Part shown: in pieces, positions 1 to 8,475 of the stretch | How positions within the stretch are numbered: position 1 is the first letter of the stretch | Layout: each line of letters begins with the position of its first letter | Source: Desulfocicer vacuolatum DSM 3385 | GTDB taxonomy: Bacteria; Desulfobacterota; Desulfobacteria; Desulfobacterales; SURF-7 | DNA: 26,698 bases | Assembly: GCA_945870015.1 (NCBI GenBank) | Contig: CAMBQS010000005.1 | Coordinates: 1-26,698, forward strand | Direction of reading: 5' to 3' | Translations under genes and position numbers: made by a program | The notes under the pieces: generated by a model | What the model was told of the DNA's origin: nothing | Database searches by the model: none | The model's input: the letters and a program-made list of their open reading frames with translations, nothing else

Positions 1-24
1 TCAACGGAAGATGTCTGGAAATAA
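1..24 (+). other. possible 3' tail of an upstream gene
   Basis: Frame 1 reads seven codons (S-T-E-D-V-W-K) and then a TAA at 22-24, followed by 58 bases before qmoA. In most sulfate reducers aprBA lies directly upstream of qmoABC, so this could be the C-terminus of AprA. Seven residues cannot prove it. The open frame at the window edge may also be chance. Confidence 0.25.
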
Positions 25-82
25 CCACTCACTTACATACTATTTTTTGACTAATTGATAATTTTATGCACGGAGGGATAGC

Positions 83-1360
83 ATGACAACAGACAACGCA
101 GCCCCTGCTAGCGGAAGCATATTGGTGGTCGGAGGAGGGATCAGTGGGCTTACAGCGACCCTCGAAGCTGCCGAAGTCGGATACGAAGTATTCCTGGTCG
201 AAAAAAATCCATACCTTGGTGGAAGGGTTTCACAACTTAATCAATATTTTCCAAAGCTGTGTCCGCCTTCCTGCGGTCTTGAAATCAATTTCAAACGAAT
301 CAAAGACAATCCAAGGGTAAAGATTTTTACACTCGCCGAGGTGGAAAAAGTATCCGGAACCCCTGGTAATTATGATGTTACCATTAAACTGAATCCGCGT
401 TACGTAAATGAAAATTGTACCGCTTGCGGTGCATGTGCCGAAGCTTGTCAGACTGAAATTGCGAATGAGTTCAATTTTGGAATGGACAAAATTAAAGCAG
501 CCTATCTGCCGCATAACATGGCATTTCCGGCGCGGTATACCATCTCTCCCCAAATCAAGGGAACAGATGATGCGAAAAAATGCCAGGAAGCCTGCAAGTA
601 CAACGCCATAGATTTTGATATGGAACCGAAAACATTGGCTTTAAAAGTCGGTTCAGTAATCTGGGCTACCGGCTGGGAGCCCTATGATGCAACCCGCATC
701 GACAATCTGGGATTCGGCCAATACCAAAATATCATTACCAACATGATGATGGAGCGCCTTGCAGCTCCAAACGGACCGACAAAAGGCAAAATTCTGCGTC
801 CTTCTGATAATAAGGAACCGGAAAGCATCGCCTTTGTTCAATGTGCCGGATCAAGAGATGAAAATCACTTGCCCTATTGCTCTTATATATGCTGCATGGC
901 CTCTCTTAAACAGGCTACCTATATAAGGGAACGATATCCAGAGGCAAAAATTTATATCTTCTACATTGATCTGAGAACTCCAGGCAACCGATATGAAAAA
1001 TTTTATAAAAAAATCAAAGAAGATAAAAATATTTTCTTGATCAAAGGCAAGGTTGCCGAGGTTAATGAAGTAGCAGGATCCGGAAATATTACCGTTATTG
1101 CTGAAAATGCAGTTACCGGCGAAAAAGTCAAACAAACCGTCGACATGGTGGTTCTGGCAACCGGTATGCAACCCACGGCAGCAAATACCAAACTCCCTGC
1201 TGATCTGAAATTTACGGAAGATGGTTTTATTCTGAATGACTTTTCAAAAGGCGGCATGTTTGCAGCAGGTTGTGCCAACAAGCCGGCAGATGTAGTCTCA
1301 TCCAACCAGAATGCAACCGGTATGGCTCTTAAAGCGATTCAAACCCTGGTGAAGAGGTAG
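83..1360 (+). CDS. qmoA: QmoA, HdrA-like FAD/Fe-S subunit of the quinone-interacting oxidoreductase
   Basis: QmoA is a cytoplasmic flavoprotein of the Qmo complex, which links the menaquinone pool to APS reductase in sulfate reducers. The 425-residue protein opens with a Rossmann FAD motif (G17-G-G-I-S-G22) and an E-K-N-P-Y-L-G-G-R segment typical of HdrA-like proteins. A four-cysteine cluster motif, C-T-A-C-G-A-C-A-E-A-C, follows at about residues 112-122. A second NAD/FAD-fold signature (V-V-L-A-T-G-M) lies near residue 358. The start is set by an AGGGA ribosome site shortly before ATG 83. qmoB begins 10 bases after the stop, so the two are cotranscribed. Length and motif order match the family. 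The qmoA-qmoB-qmoC order makes the assignment firm. Confidence 0.96.
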   Translation: MTTDNAAPASGSILVVGGGISGLTATLEAAEVGYEVFLVEKNPYLGGRVSQLNQYFPKLCPPSCGLEINFKRIKDNPRVKIFTLAEVEKVSGTPGNYDVTIKLNPRYVNENCTACGACAEACQTEIANEFNFGMDKIKAAYLPHNMAFPARYTISPQIKGTDDAKKCQEACKYNAIDFDMEPKTLALKVGSVIWATGWEPYDATRIDNLGFGQYQNIITNMMMERLAAPNGPTKGKILRPSDNKEPESIAFVQCAGSRDENHLPYCSYICCMASLKQATYIRERYPEAKIYIFYIDLRTPGNRYEKFYKKIKEDKNIFLIKGKVAEVNEVAGSGNITVIAENAVTGEKVKQTVDMVVLATGMQPTAANTKLPADLKFTEDGFILNDFSKGGMFAAGCANKPADVVSSNQNATGMALKAIQTLVKR

Positions 1361-1370
1361 GAGGTTAACC

Positions 1371-3707
1371 ATGGATAAAAAATATGGTGTGTATATCTGC
1401 ACAGGCTGTGGAATCGGTGAAGCACTCGATATAAAGGACTTGTGCGGTGTACCGGAAGAAAAAGGTCTACCGGTCCAGACTCATCCATTCCTGTGCGGCA
1501 AAGAAGGAATTGACCTGATTAAGAAAGATATTGCAGAAAAAGGTACCAATACGCTGGTTATTGGCGCTTGTTCCCGCCGGGTCAACTTTGATGTATTCAA
1601 ATTTGACGGCTGTATTGTGGAACGGGTTAATTTGAGAGAGCAGGTTGTCTGGTCTCATCCGCGCTCCGTATATCCAGCCCTTACGGAAGAACAAAAAGGC
1701 AGTTCAGAGCATTGTGATCGTGTACAGATGCTGGCCTCAGATTATCTGAAAATGGGCATGGCCAGGGTGGAAAAGGTCAAGCTTCCGGAAGCGTATAAAT
1801 TGGAAGCCTTTACCCGGAAAATTCTGGTTATCGGTGGCGGCATCACCGGAATGTCTTCAGCCCTGGATGCTGCGGCAGCGGGTTATGATGTTACCATAGT
1901 TGAAAAAGAGGCTGTTTTAGGCGGCTATGCAACAAAAGTTCGTAAGCAGCTTCCGTTTGAATGGCCATATCAAAACCTGAGCTCTCCAATTGTCGGAGAT
2001 AAAATCAGAGCGGTTCAAGCCAATCCCAAGATAACCGTAAAAACCGGTACAATCGTTGCCCGTATTGCGGGTGAGCCGGGTAACTTTACGGTCACTTTGA
2101 AAAAACCAGGTGAAAAGATTGAATTTGACGTGCCTTTCCCATTGCCAAAAGAGATGAAAGTGGATGCAAATGGAAAGGAATATGATGTTGAGAAGCTTGC
2201 TGAACTTTATAAGGAATACAATCAGGGGAAAAAAGACATCCTCCAGTTTGATCCAAATGGTGAAAAGTTCGGTGCGGTGATACTGGCTGCCGGCTGGCGA
2301 CCGGATAAAATTGAAGGTGACCTCTATGCACATCTGGGTATCGGCCTAACACCGGATGTGGTAACCAACGCCCAGTTTGAAGAGATCGCAGCAAAAGGAA
2401 AAATCAAACGCCCGTCTGATGGAAAAGACGCAAAAAATGTTGTATTCATCCAGAGTCCCGGCAAAGACGATGATTCTGATTTTAATTACTGCGGTGCTGT
2501 AACCAGTATGGTATCATTGAAACAGGCCAAATATGTCCGGGAAGACTACAGTGACGGAAAAGCATATGTAATTTATCAACATATGAGAACCCCCGGGCTC
2601 CAGGAAAATTTTTATAAATCCATTCAACAGGATGAAGGAATTTTTCTGACCAAGGGAACGATCTCAAGTGTTTCCAATAACGGCGGCAGGCTGATCGTTG
2701 AAGCCGACAACACGCTTCTGGGAGAAAAAATCCAGATCAAGGCGGATATGGTGGTTCTGGCTGCTGGTATGGTACCGGTCACCAAAGACGACCCGGTTAT
2801 CAACCTTGCCTATCGTCAAGGCCCTGGTTTCCGTGATAATGTGTTGTTTGATCAATATGCAGATTCCAATTTTATCTGCTTTCCCTATGAGACGCAACGT
2901 ACCGGTATTTATGCGGCAGGCTCTATCCGCCGCAGCATGACCATGGAAGAATCCATGGAAGATGCAACCGGCGCAGCCTTGAAAGCGATTCAGTGTATTG
3001 AATCTTCAAACCGCGGTGTTGCCGTACATCCAAGATCCGGTGATTTGACCTTCCCGGATTTCTTTTTCCAGAGATGTACTCAATGCAAGCGCTGCACCGA
3101 GGAATGCCCGTTTGGTGCTATAGATGATGATGAAAAAGGAACACCTAAGCCCAACCCGAGTCGCTGCCGCCGGTGCGGTACCTGTATGGGTGCCTGTCCG
3201 GAAAGGATTATCGGTTTTGCGGATTACAACATCGACAGTATTGGTTCCCAGGTGAAAGCCATTGGTGTACCCTCTGAAGATGACTTTGATGAACCGCCTT
3301 TCCGAATTCTCGGCTTGGTATGCGAAAACGATGCTTATCCTGCCATTGATATTGCAGGCATGAACAAGCTTCATTTTTCCGCTGATGTCCGGCTGATTCC
3401 GGTACGGTGTCTTGGCTCCGTTAATGTTATCTGGATCAAGGATGCGCTGGCACAGGGTATGGACGGTGTATTCCTCCTTGGGTGCAAACACGGGGATGAC
3501 TATCAGTGTCACTTTGTCAAGGGCAGCGAACTGGCGGATATCCGAATGAAAAAAATCGGTGACGCACTCTCCAGCCTCGCATTGGAAGTGGAAAGAGTCG
3601 CCCAGTTCCAGGTGGCCATTGATGAATATGACAAGATTCCACAAATCATCAACAAATTTGTGGAAGAGGTTGAAGCTCTTGGCCCGAATCCGTTTAAAGG
3701 ATTCTAG
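1371..3707 (+). CDS. qmoB: QmoB, HdrA/MvhD-type subunit of the Qmo complex
   Basis: QmoB is the large flavin/iron-sulfur subunit of the menaquinol-to-APS-reductase complex and acts in the cytoplasm on the membrane complex. The 778-residue protein begins with a C-T-G-C-G-I-G motif, then an HdrA-like region with a FAD motif (G-G-G-I-T-G) near residue 154. Two ferredoxin-type [4Fe-4S] motifs lie at about 567-580 (C-T-Q-C-K-R-C) and 597-612 (C-R-R-C-G-T-C). The last 140 residues or so are an MvhD-like domain with cysteines in V-R-C-L-G and L-G-C-K-H-G-D-D-Y-Q-C-H. This HdrA plus MvhD fusion is diagnostic of QmoB. An AGGAGG ribosome site precedes the ATG. A 70-base spacer with a small hairpin (3717-3731) separates it from qmoC. 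Confidence 0.96.
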   Translation: MDKKYGVYICTGCGIGEALDIKDLCGVPEEKGLPVQTHPFLCGKEGIDLIKKDIAEKGTNTLVIGACSRRVNFDVFKFDGCIVERVNLREQVVWSHPRSVYPALTEEQKGSSEHCDRVQMLASDYLKMGMARVEKVKLPEAYKLEAFTRKILVIGGGITGMSSALDAAAAGYDVTIVEKEAVLGGYATKVRKQLPFEWPYQNLSSPIVGDKIRAVQANPKITVKTGTIVARIAGEPGNFTVTLKKPGEKIEFDVPFPLPKEMKVDANGKEYDVEKLAELYKEYNQGKKDILQFDPNGEKFGAVILAAGWRPDKIEGDLYAHLGIGLTPDVVTNAQFEEIAAKGKIKRPSDGKDAKNVVFIQSPGKDDDSDFNYCGAVTSMVSLKQAKYVREDYSDGKAYVIYQHMRTPGLQENFYKSIQQDEGIFLTKGTISSVSNNGGRLIVEADNTLLGEKIQIKADMVVLAAGMVPVTKDDPVINLAYRQGPGFRDNVLFDQYADSNFICFPYETQRTGIYAAGSIRRSMTMEESMEDATGAALKAIQCIESSNRGVAVHPRSGDLTFPDFFFQRCTQCKRCTEECPFGAIDDDEKGTPKPNPSRCRRCGTCMGACPERIIGFADYNIDSIGSQVKAIGVPSEDDFDEPPFRILGLVCENDAYPAIDIAGMNKLHFSADVRLIPVRCLGSVNVIWIKDALAQGMDGVFLLGCKHGDDYQCHFVKGSELADIRMKKIGDALSSLALEVERVAQFQVAIDEYDKIPQIINKFVEEVEALGPNPFKGF

Positions 3708-3777
3708 TCCTGCCGTGTCTGTTTTACAGACCTGGTTTGCTTTTACGCTTTTACTGCCATGAATAGGAGGTATTATT

Positions 3778-4929
3778 ATGGCTGAAAAATATTTAATTGA
3801 GCCTGATTCAAATTTTATTAAGGAAATAATGAGTCAGGGAGGCGAGAGCCTGAAAAAATGTTACCAATGTGCAACCTGTTCAGTGGCCTGTACCATCTCC
3901 CCGGATAACAAACCATTTCCGAGAAAAGAGATGATTGCAGCCTCCTGGGGCTTGAAAGACAGACTGGTGGCGAATCATGATATCTGGCTATGCCATCAAT
4001 GCGGTGATTGTTCCACTCTTTGCCCGCGAGATGCAAAACCCGGTGATGTGATTGCAGCGATCCGTTCGTATGCCATAAAGGAATATGCATCACCAAAGTT
4101 TATGGGGAATTTGATAAACGACCCGAAAAAACTGCCGATCCTGTTTGCAATTCCAACGGTTATTTTTATTGTTCTGGGTCTGATAACCGGTCTGCTTGAT
4201 TTTACTCCGGACGGCGATGAAATTGTCCATAGTCATTTCTTCTCCACATGGCTGGTGGACATGATTTTCGTACCTCTGGCAGGTTTTGTCGTTGCTGTTT
4301 TTGCTCTTGGGTTAAAACGATTTATCGTAGACATCCATGAAAATGCGCTTCTTTCCGGCAAAACCAAAAAAGAAACCATTGATCCGAAAGAATTTATTCA
4401 GGCACTGATTGCCATTGTTCCAAACATTCTGAAGCATAAAAAGTTTTCAGATTGTTCCGAAAACAGAGAGCGCTCAACATCCCATATGATGGTACTGTTT
4501 TCATTTATCGCACTTTTTATCGTCACCAACATATTCTTTGTTGTGCTCTATGTTTTCCAGATCCATGGACCGTATTCTCAATTGAATCCGGTAAAATGGC
4601 TCGCGAACATCGGTGGAGTCGCACTTGTAATCGGTGCACTTTTAATGATCAAGGAAAGAATGGCCAAAACCAATCAGGTCAGCAGTTACAAGGACTGGTA
4701 CCTGTTAGGTCTGGTTCTCGGACTGGGTGTAACCGGAATGCTGACGGAAATGACCCGCCTTGCAGATGCAGCATTTCTATCTTATGCACTGTACTTCATT
4801 CACCTGATTTTTGTATTCAACCTGTTCGCATTCTTGCCGTTCTCCAAACTGGCTCATCTGGTTTACAGAACGGTTGCTCTGGCCTATGACGAATGGGCGG
4901 AAAGAGATAAAAAGACAGCGACTGCATAA
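3778..4929 (+). CDS. qmoC: QmoC, HdrC/HdrE-type membrane subunit
   Basis: QmoC anchors the Qmo complex and is where menaquinol is thought to be oxidised. The 383-residue protein has an HdrC-like N-terminus with two [4Fe-4S] motifs (C28, C31, C34, C38 and C72, C75, C78, C82). A membrane part with about six hydrophobic segments follows from residue 118 to 365, matching the heme-b-binding HdrE/NarI-like family; histidines are present in the last helices (for example Y-F-I-H-L-I-F). TAGGAGGT seven bases before the ATG fixes the start. It is the last gene of the qmo unit and is followed by a strong hairpin terminator. No subunit is truncated. Confidence 0.96.
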   Translation: MAEKYLIEPDSNFIKEIMSQGGESLKKCYQCATCSVACTISPDNKPFPRKEMIAASWGLKDRLVANHDIWLCHQCGDCSTLCPRDAKPGDVIAAIRSYAIKEYASPKFMGNLINDPKKLPILFAIPTVIFIVLGLITGLLDFTPDGDEIVHSHFFSTWLVDMIFVPLAGFVVAVFALGLKRFIVDIHENALLSGKTKKETIDPKEFIQALIAIVPNILKHKKFSDCSENRERSTSHMMVLFSFIALFIVTNIFFVVLYVFQIHGPYSQLNPVKWLANIGGVALVIGALLMIKERMAKTNQVSSYKDWYLLGLVLGLGVTGMLTEMTRLADAAFLSYALYFIHLIFVFNLFAFLPFSKLAHLVYRTVALAYDEWAERDKKTATA

Positions 4930-4963
4930 CAACGCATAAAACGCTGTATTTTCATTATTATAA

Positions 4964-4995
4964 AAAACGGGAAGGCCTTTTGGTCTTCCCGTTTT
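4964..4995. terminator. bidirectional intrinsic terminator between qmoC and the MscS gene
   Basis: An 11-bp perfect stem (AAAACGGGAAG at 4964-4974 with CTTCCCGTTTT at 4985-4995) can extend inward by three more pairs to a TTTT loop. The arms start with A-runs and end with T-runs, so it can act on both strands. It sits between the convergent ends of qmoC (4929) and the minus-strand MscS gene (5016). Confidence 0.88.
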
Positions 4996-5015
4996 CAGTT
5001 CCATACAACATTTAA

Positions 5016-6488
5016 TTAAACACCGAAAAACAGCTTGATCTTCTGAATTAATTTCTGGGAATCCGTCTCCATATTCACAACGGACGCTTCAGAATTTATT
5101 GCAGACTCCTTCTGTCGCGCAATAACCACTTTCCCGATTTGCTCTGAAATCGTCGCATTGGAATTTATCACAGTGGAGAATGCGATTTTATCCACTACAA
5201 TTAAAGACACATCTTCAGTTGCCTGAACAGTCGCGCTTCGTTTTTCACCGGTTAACAAGCTGATTTCACCAAAAAAAGCTCCTTTGAAAAATCTTGACAA
5301 TTTGATCGCCTGCTGTTGATTTCCTCTTCGAGTCGCTTCACACGAACCAGAAAAGATAATATACATGGAATCTCCCTCATCCCCTTCCTGAACAATAAAT
5401 TCACCCTCACCATACGTTTCAATATATACCTTTTTAGCCAGATCCGCCCGGTCTGCCTGGGAAAGTGGAGATAAAACCGGAATACTTTCAAACATTTTTT
5501 GAATTTCTTCTGTCATCTTGTTTTGACTGTTTTTATTGAATTCCCGTTCAATGTGTGCATGTTGAATATCTCGAACCGGATATGGGATGCGGATTTGATT
5601 CCTTCTCAGTGCATACCAGAGCTGGTTGTTAATTTCCGACTTAAGCTGTGGTTCAATGGAATAGTTGTTATGCCAGAAACGGATTTCATATTGAATGGAA
5701 AAATCGGAAAATCGAAGCAACCGGATATTGACTTTCGGCTGTTTCAATACTTTGGAATTCTGTTCCAGGACTTGGGTAATGACCTTTCTCACCTTGTTTG
5801 GGGGGACACTATAGTCAAGGCCAATCACCAGGCTTGCAATTTTCTTCCGGTTGGGTCTGGAATAATTACTGAACGTGCTGGATGCAAGGACAGAATTGGG
5901 AATATAAACCAGTATTTTTTCACGGGTAAGAATCTGAGTGGATTTCCAGGAAATTCCGATTACAGTGCCTTCATACCCTTCAAACTGAATCCAGTCTCCA
6001 ATGGAAAATGGTCTCTCCGCCTGAATAATCAAACCGGAAAACAGGTTGCTGAGCGTCGCCTGTGCAGCAAGACCAATCACCACCGTAAGAAGCGCTGATG
6101 TTGTCAACAAACTGGCCAGATTAATATCGCTCCGGACACGAAGAACCACGAAAAATAAAATCGCAAAAGTTAAAAACAGGATAAAATCCCGTGTAATTTT
6201 CGGAATTACATCCTGATTTTTTCGAAATCCGGCAAGAACCTCGATTACAAACCAAAAAATAAAACGCGCCACTGCCCAAGATAAAATAATATCGGCTGAA
6301 ATGCCTGCATACCGGATCCAGCCATGACTCCATTCATATCCTTCCAGAATTTGAATGAAAAACTGCAATGTAAAATAGGTAATAAAAAGTGCAAGCGGGA
6401 TTCTTGGAAGCTTTTCTGCTTTTTTTGAAGCAATACTATAAAGGATCATTACAATAGAACAGAAGATCGTAACCCAAGTAGAGTCCAT
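5016..6488 (-). CDS. MscS-family mechanosensitive channel with C-terminal cyclic-nucleotide-binding domain
   Basis: This 490-residue inner-membrane protein has several N-terminal hydrophobic helices, then the MscS pore and beta domain at about 115-310. Typical signatures are A-A-Q-A-T-L-S-N-L-F-S-G, P-F-S-I-G-D-W and V-Y-I-P-N-S. A cNMP-binding (Crp-like) domain follows at about 340-450, with F-G-E-I-S-L-L-T-G-E-K-R-S-A-T-V. The Glu and Arg that normally hold the cyclic-nucleotide sugar-phosphate are kept, so ligand binding is plausible. Proteins of this build (bCNG/MscK-like) tend to gate poorly with tension and may open with ligand; that is family knowledge, not shown here. It is the last gene of a minus-strand unit, 48 bases after the Usp gene, and ends at the shared terminator. 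Confidence 0.93.
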   Translation of the reverse strand: MDSTWVTIFCSIVMILYSIASKKAEKLPRIPLALFITYFTLQFFIQILEGYEWSHGWIRYAGISADIILSWAVARFIFWFVIEVLAGFRKNQDVIPKITRDFILFLTFAILFFVVLRVRSDINLASLLTTSALLTVVIGLAAQATLSNLFSGLIIQAERPFSIGDWIQFEGYEGTVIGISWKSTQILTREKILVYIPNSVLASSTFSNYSRPNRKKIASLVIGLDYSVPPNKVRKVITQVLEQNSKVLKQPKVNIRLLRFSDFSIQYEIRFWHNNYSIEPQLKSEINNQLWYALRRNQIRIPYPVRDIQHAHIEREFNKNSQNKMTEEIQKMFESIPVLSPLSQADRADLAKKVYIETYGEGEFIVQEGDEGDSMYIIFSGSCEATRRGNQQQAIKLSRFFKGAFFGEISLLTGEKRSATVQATEDVSLIVVDKIAFSTVINSNATISEQIGKVVIARQKESAINSEASVVNMETDSQKLIQKIKLFFGV

Positions 6489-6536
6489 TGTTCCAAAGCC
6501 TCACTCTGTATCATCCGGGGAAAATAACTTGCAAGC

Positions 6537-7001
6537 TCAAGACGTCACAACCAGAACTGCCGTTCCTTTCAGCATCCGGATCAGCTTAATACTGATGTCT
6601 CCCATTACAAATTCCTCTGCCTTGGACATGCTTTTCCGGCCGATCACCACCATGTCATAATTCTGTTTTTGGTGCTGATCGATAATACCGTCTGTAATCG
6701 TTGGATATTCATGTTCTGCAATCTGAATATCCACTTTATCTTCGCAAAAACCATTTTGAATCAGGATTGTTTTTGCCTTTTTTAGCATTTCATTCATCCG
6801 ATCCGGTTGTTCTGCAGCAAATTTTCTACCCATCAACTCTTCACTGGCAGATGATTTTCGCAAAATATGCAATAAATAAATATGCCACGTTTCCGGACGT
6901 AAAGGCATCCGAATGATAAACTCGATTACAGCCTTTGAACTCATCGAATCGTTAAGTGCCACAAGTACTTTTTTTTCTTTCGTTTCCAAAATGGCCCCCA
7001 T
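6537..7001 (-). CDS. universal stress protein (UspA family)
   Basis: This 154-residue single-domain Usp begins with a beta strand leading to D (K-V-L-V-A-L-N-D-S) and ends with the family strand T-A-V-L-V-V. The nucleotide loop reads V-V-I-G-R-K-S near residue 120 and V-M-G-D-I-S after it. The usual G-x2-G-x9-G-S/T pattern is only partly kept, because Ser replaces the second Gly, so ATP binding is uncertain. The start codon lies 1 base after the stop of the kinase-like gene and has no clear ribosome site, which suggests translational coupling. Usp proteins are cytoplasmic stress-response factors. Its neighbours (GAF sensor, kinase-like protein, channel) suggest a common signalling task. Confidence 0.9.
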   Translation of the reverse strand: MGAILETKEKKVLVALNDSMSSKAVIEFIIRMPLRPETWHIYLLHILRKSSASEELMGRKFAAEQPDRMNEMLKKAKTILIQNGFCEDKVDIQIAEHEYPTITDGIIDQHQKQNYDMVVIGRKSMSKAEEFVMGDISIKLIRMLKGTAVLVVTS

Positions 7002-7002
7002 G

Positions 7003-7911
7003 TTATATTTTTTTTAAGTGCATACATTCATTCAGATCTTCAATAATTTCATTGACCGACTCATAAAAAATCTCTGCACCTGCGGTAAAGTGCGATAGAA
7101 TATTATTTAAATCATCTGGTATATATGAATATAGCTTTTTCAAATTCATAAATCGCCATTTATGAAGAATTGAAAAATCCTCTGGTGCGGCAATTTTACT
7201 TAAATCTTTATATATCAGCTCACCCTTGTCTGTCTGTTTCATGTTATAGAAACCTTTTCCAATCGTATACAGAAGGATATTCCCCACACCCATGATATCC
7301 AGGCTGAATGGATTTTCCACCAGCTTATGGTCATAATCAAAATCAATCCAAACGTAGTTTCCTGTTCCCCGTTCTATGAAGATATGATCGTTTCTTACAT
7401 CTCCATGTGTAAATCCATTCGTGTGTAAAAATTGTAACGCATGAAGTGCAGGAATCAGACTTTTCAGTATTCCAGGGAAAATTTCACAAAAATAGCGTTC
7501 ATGTTCCATCTCAAGTGAATTGATGTACTCAAACAGGTTTCTCCCCTGGACAATATCCAGTATCCTTACACAATTTTTCTTTTCATCATGACAGGATGTT
7601 CCATGCATAAAATGAGGATGATCTTTTACAAGATTCAATACCGCTCCCTCTTTTTCAGGATGCCGGAAACATTGTACTCTTATCTCCCCGATATTGGTTT
7701 CAAAGGTTTCAAAGAAGGATAATTTGATGATCTTCCGCTCTTCCGTTTCCAGGTCAACTACCTTTTTTACCCAGAATTTGGGTTCATCAAGGCCAAATCG
7801 TTCCTCTCGTTCGTGTCCCTTAACAATGAACTTTTTACCACCGACCTGAATAATATCTCCATAATCAATGGCAAAAATATCGGAGGTGTCTGTAAAAACT
7901 TTATTGGTCAT
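7003..7911 (-). CDS. atypical protein-kinase-fold protein
   Basis: This 302-residue protein has the later half of a protein-kinase/aminoglycoside-phosphotransferase fold. A catalytic-loop-like H169-G-D171-V-R-N-D-H is followed by a D190-F-D metal-loop equivalent and a helix in I-M-G-V-G-N-I-L-L-Y-T. A candidate ATP-anchoring lysine is K63 (I-I-K-L). The expected Asn at the fifth position after the catalytic Asp is His, and DFG is DFD. No clear glycine-rich loop is visible, although residues 1-60 look like beta strands. It may be a divergent kinase acting on a protein, possibly its Usp neighbour, or a pseudokinase. It sits 3 bases after the GAF gene and 1 base before the Usp gene. Substrate unknown. 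Confidence 0.75.
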   Translation of the reverse strand: MTNKVFTDTSDIFAIDYGDIIQVGGKKFIVKGHEREERFGLDEPKFWVKKVVDLETEERKIIKLSFFETFETNIGEIRVQCFRHPEKEGAVLNLVKDHPHFMHGTSCHDEKKNCVRILDIVQGRNLFEYINSLEMEHERYFCEIFPGILKSLIPALHALQFLHTNGFTHGDVRNDHIFIERGTGNYVWIDFDYDHKLVENPFSLDIMGVGNILLYTIGKGFYNMKQTDKGELIYKDLSKIAAPEDFSILHKWRFMNLKKLYSYIPDDLNNILSHFTAGAEIFYESVNEIIEDLNECMHLKKI

Positions 7912-7914
7912 CCG

Positions 7915-8475
7915 TTACTCCTGAATCACCCGCAGCGGAAGGGAATCCATTGCCGACTTGACTTTTTCAACAAAATTTTTCAGTCCATTGATTTCTATGA
8001 CCAGCCCCAGGTTCACCCCGATAACGCGAAGAGAATCAATATCTTCCTCATGGATGGCTCTGGATTCTCCCATATAAATCCGAATGACTCCCAATATTGC
8101 TTTCCGGTATTTAATGGGGACAGACAACATGGAAACAATCCCTTCTGCCTTGGCCGCTTCCGGATACTGAACGGTTGGCTCCTTCTGCATATCCTGGATA
8201 AAAACCGGATTCCCTGTAACGATTGCAGAGTACTTGTCATCCACAAATAGAGGTCCTTTTTGAAGATACTCATCGCTGATACCGTAACTGCTTACCGTAA
8301 AAAGCTGTTTCTCTCTTTCATCCAGAAGCATGAAGCAGCATCCCTTGGCATTAAATGTTTTTGTTGTGCCTTCCGTAAGATGTTTGATCAACAGATTCAG
8401 GTCCTCATAAGTCGAAATTGCATGGCTGATGGCTTTAAATTCCTGCAGATAAAACTTTCTTTCCGGCTGTTGCAT
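7915..8475 (-). CDS. stand-alone GAF-domain sensor protein
   Basis: This 186-residue protein is essentially one GAF domain (about residues 20-165). Signatures include C-C-F-M-L-L-D-E-R-E, a central N-P-V-F-I-Q-D and S-M-L-S-V-P-I-K-Y-R-K-A-I-L-G-V-I-R-I-Y. GAF domains bind small ligands such as cyclic nucleotides, heme or tetrapyrroles; the ligand here cannot be told. There is no output domain, so it presumably acts through a partner, most likely the kinase-like protein encoded 3 bases downstream. AAGGAGAT seven bases before the ATG fixes the start. It is the first gene of a four-gene minus-strand unit and diverges from sat. Confidence 0.87.
   Translation of the reverse strand: MQQPERKFYLQEFKAISHAISTYEDLNLLIKHLTEGTTKTFNAKGCCFMLLDEREKQLFTVSSYGISDEYLQKGPLFVDDKYSAIVTGNPVFIQDMQKEPTVQYPEAAKAEGIVSMLSVPIKYRKAILGVIRIYMGESRAIHEEDIDSLRVIGVNLGLVIEINGLKNFVEKVKSAMDSLPLRVIQE

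Noticed and set aside
3006..3644. 212-codon minus-strand frame opposite the qmoB 3' end
   Set aside because: It lies wholly antisense to the conserved ferredoxin and MvhD domains of qmoB, has no recognisable motif, and is explained by codon bias of the real gene.
3717..3731. Hairpin GTCTG...CAGAC between qmoB and qmoC
   Set aside because: The stem is only 5 bp with no T-run. It may tune mRNA processing but I cannot support a terminator or riboswitch.
5499..6098. 199-codon plus-strand frame opposite the MscS gene
   Set aside because: It is antisense to the conserved MscS domain and has no known family features.
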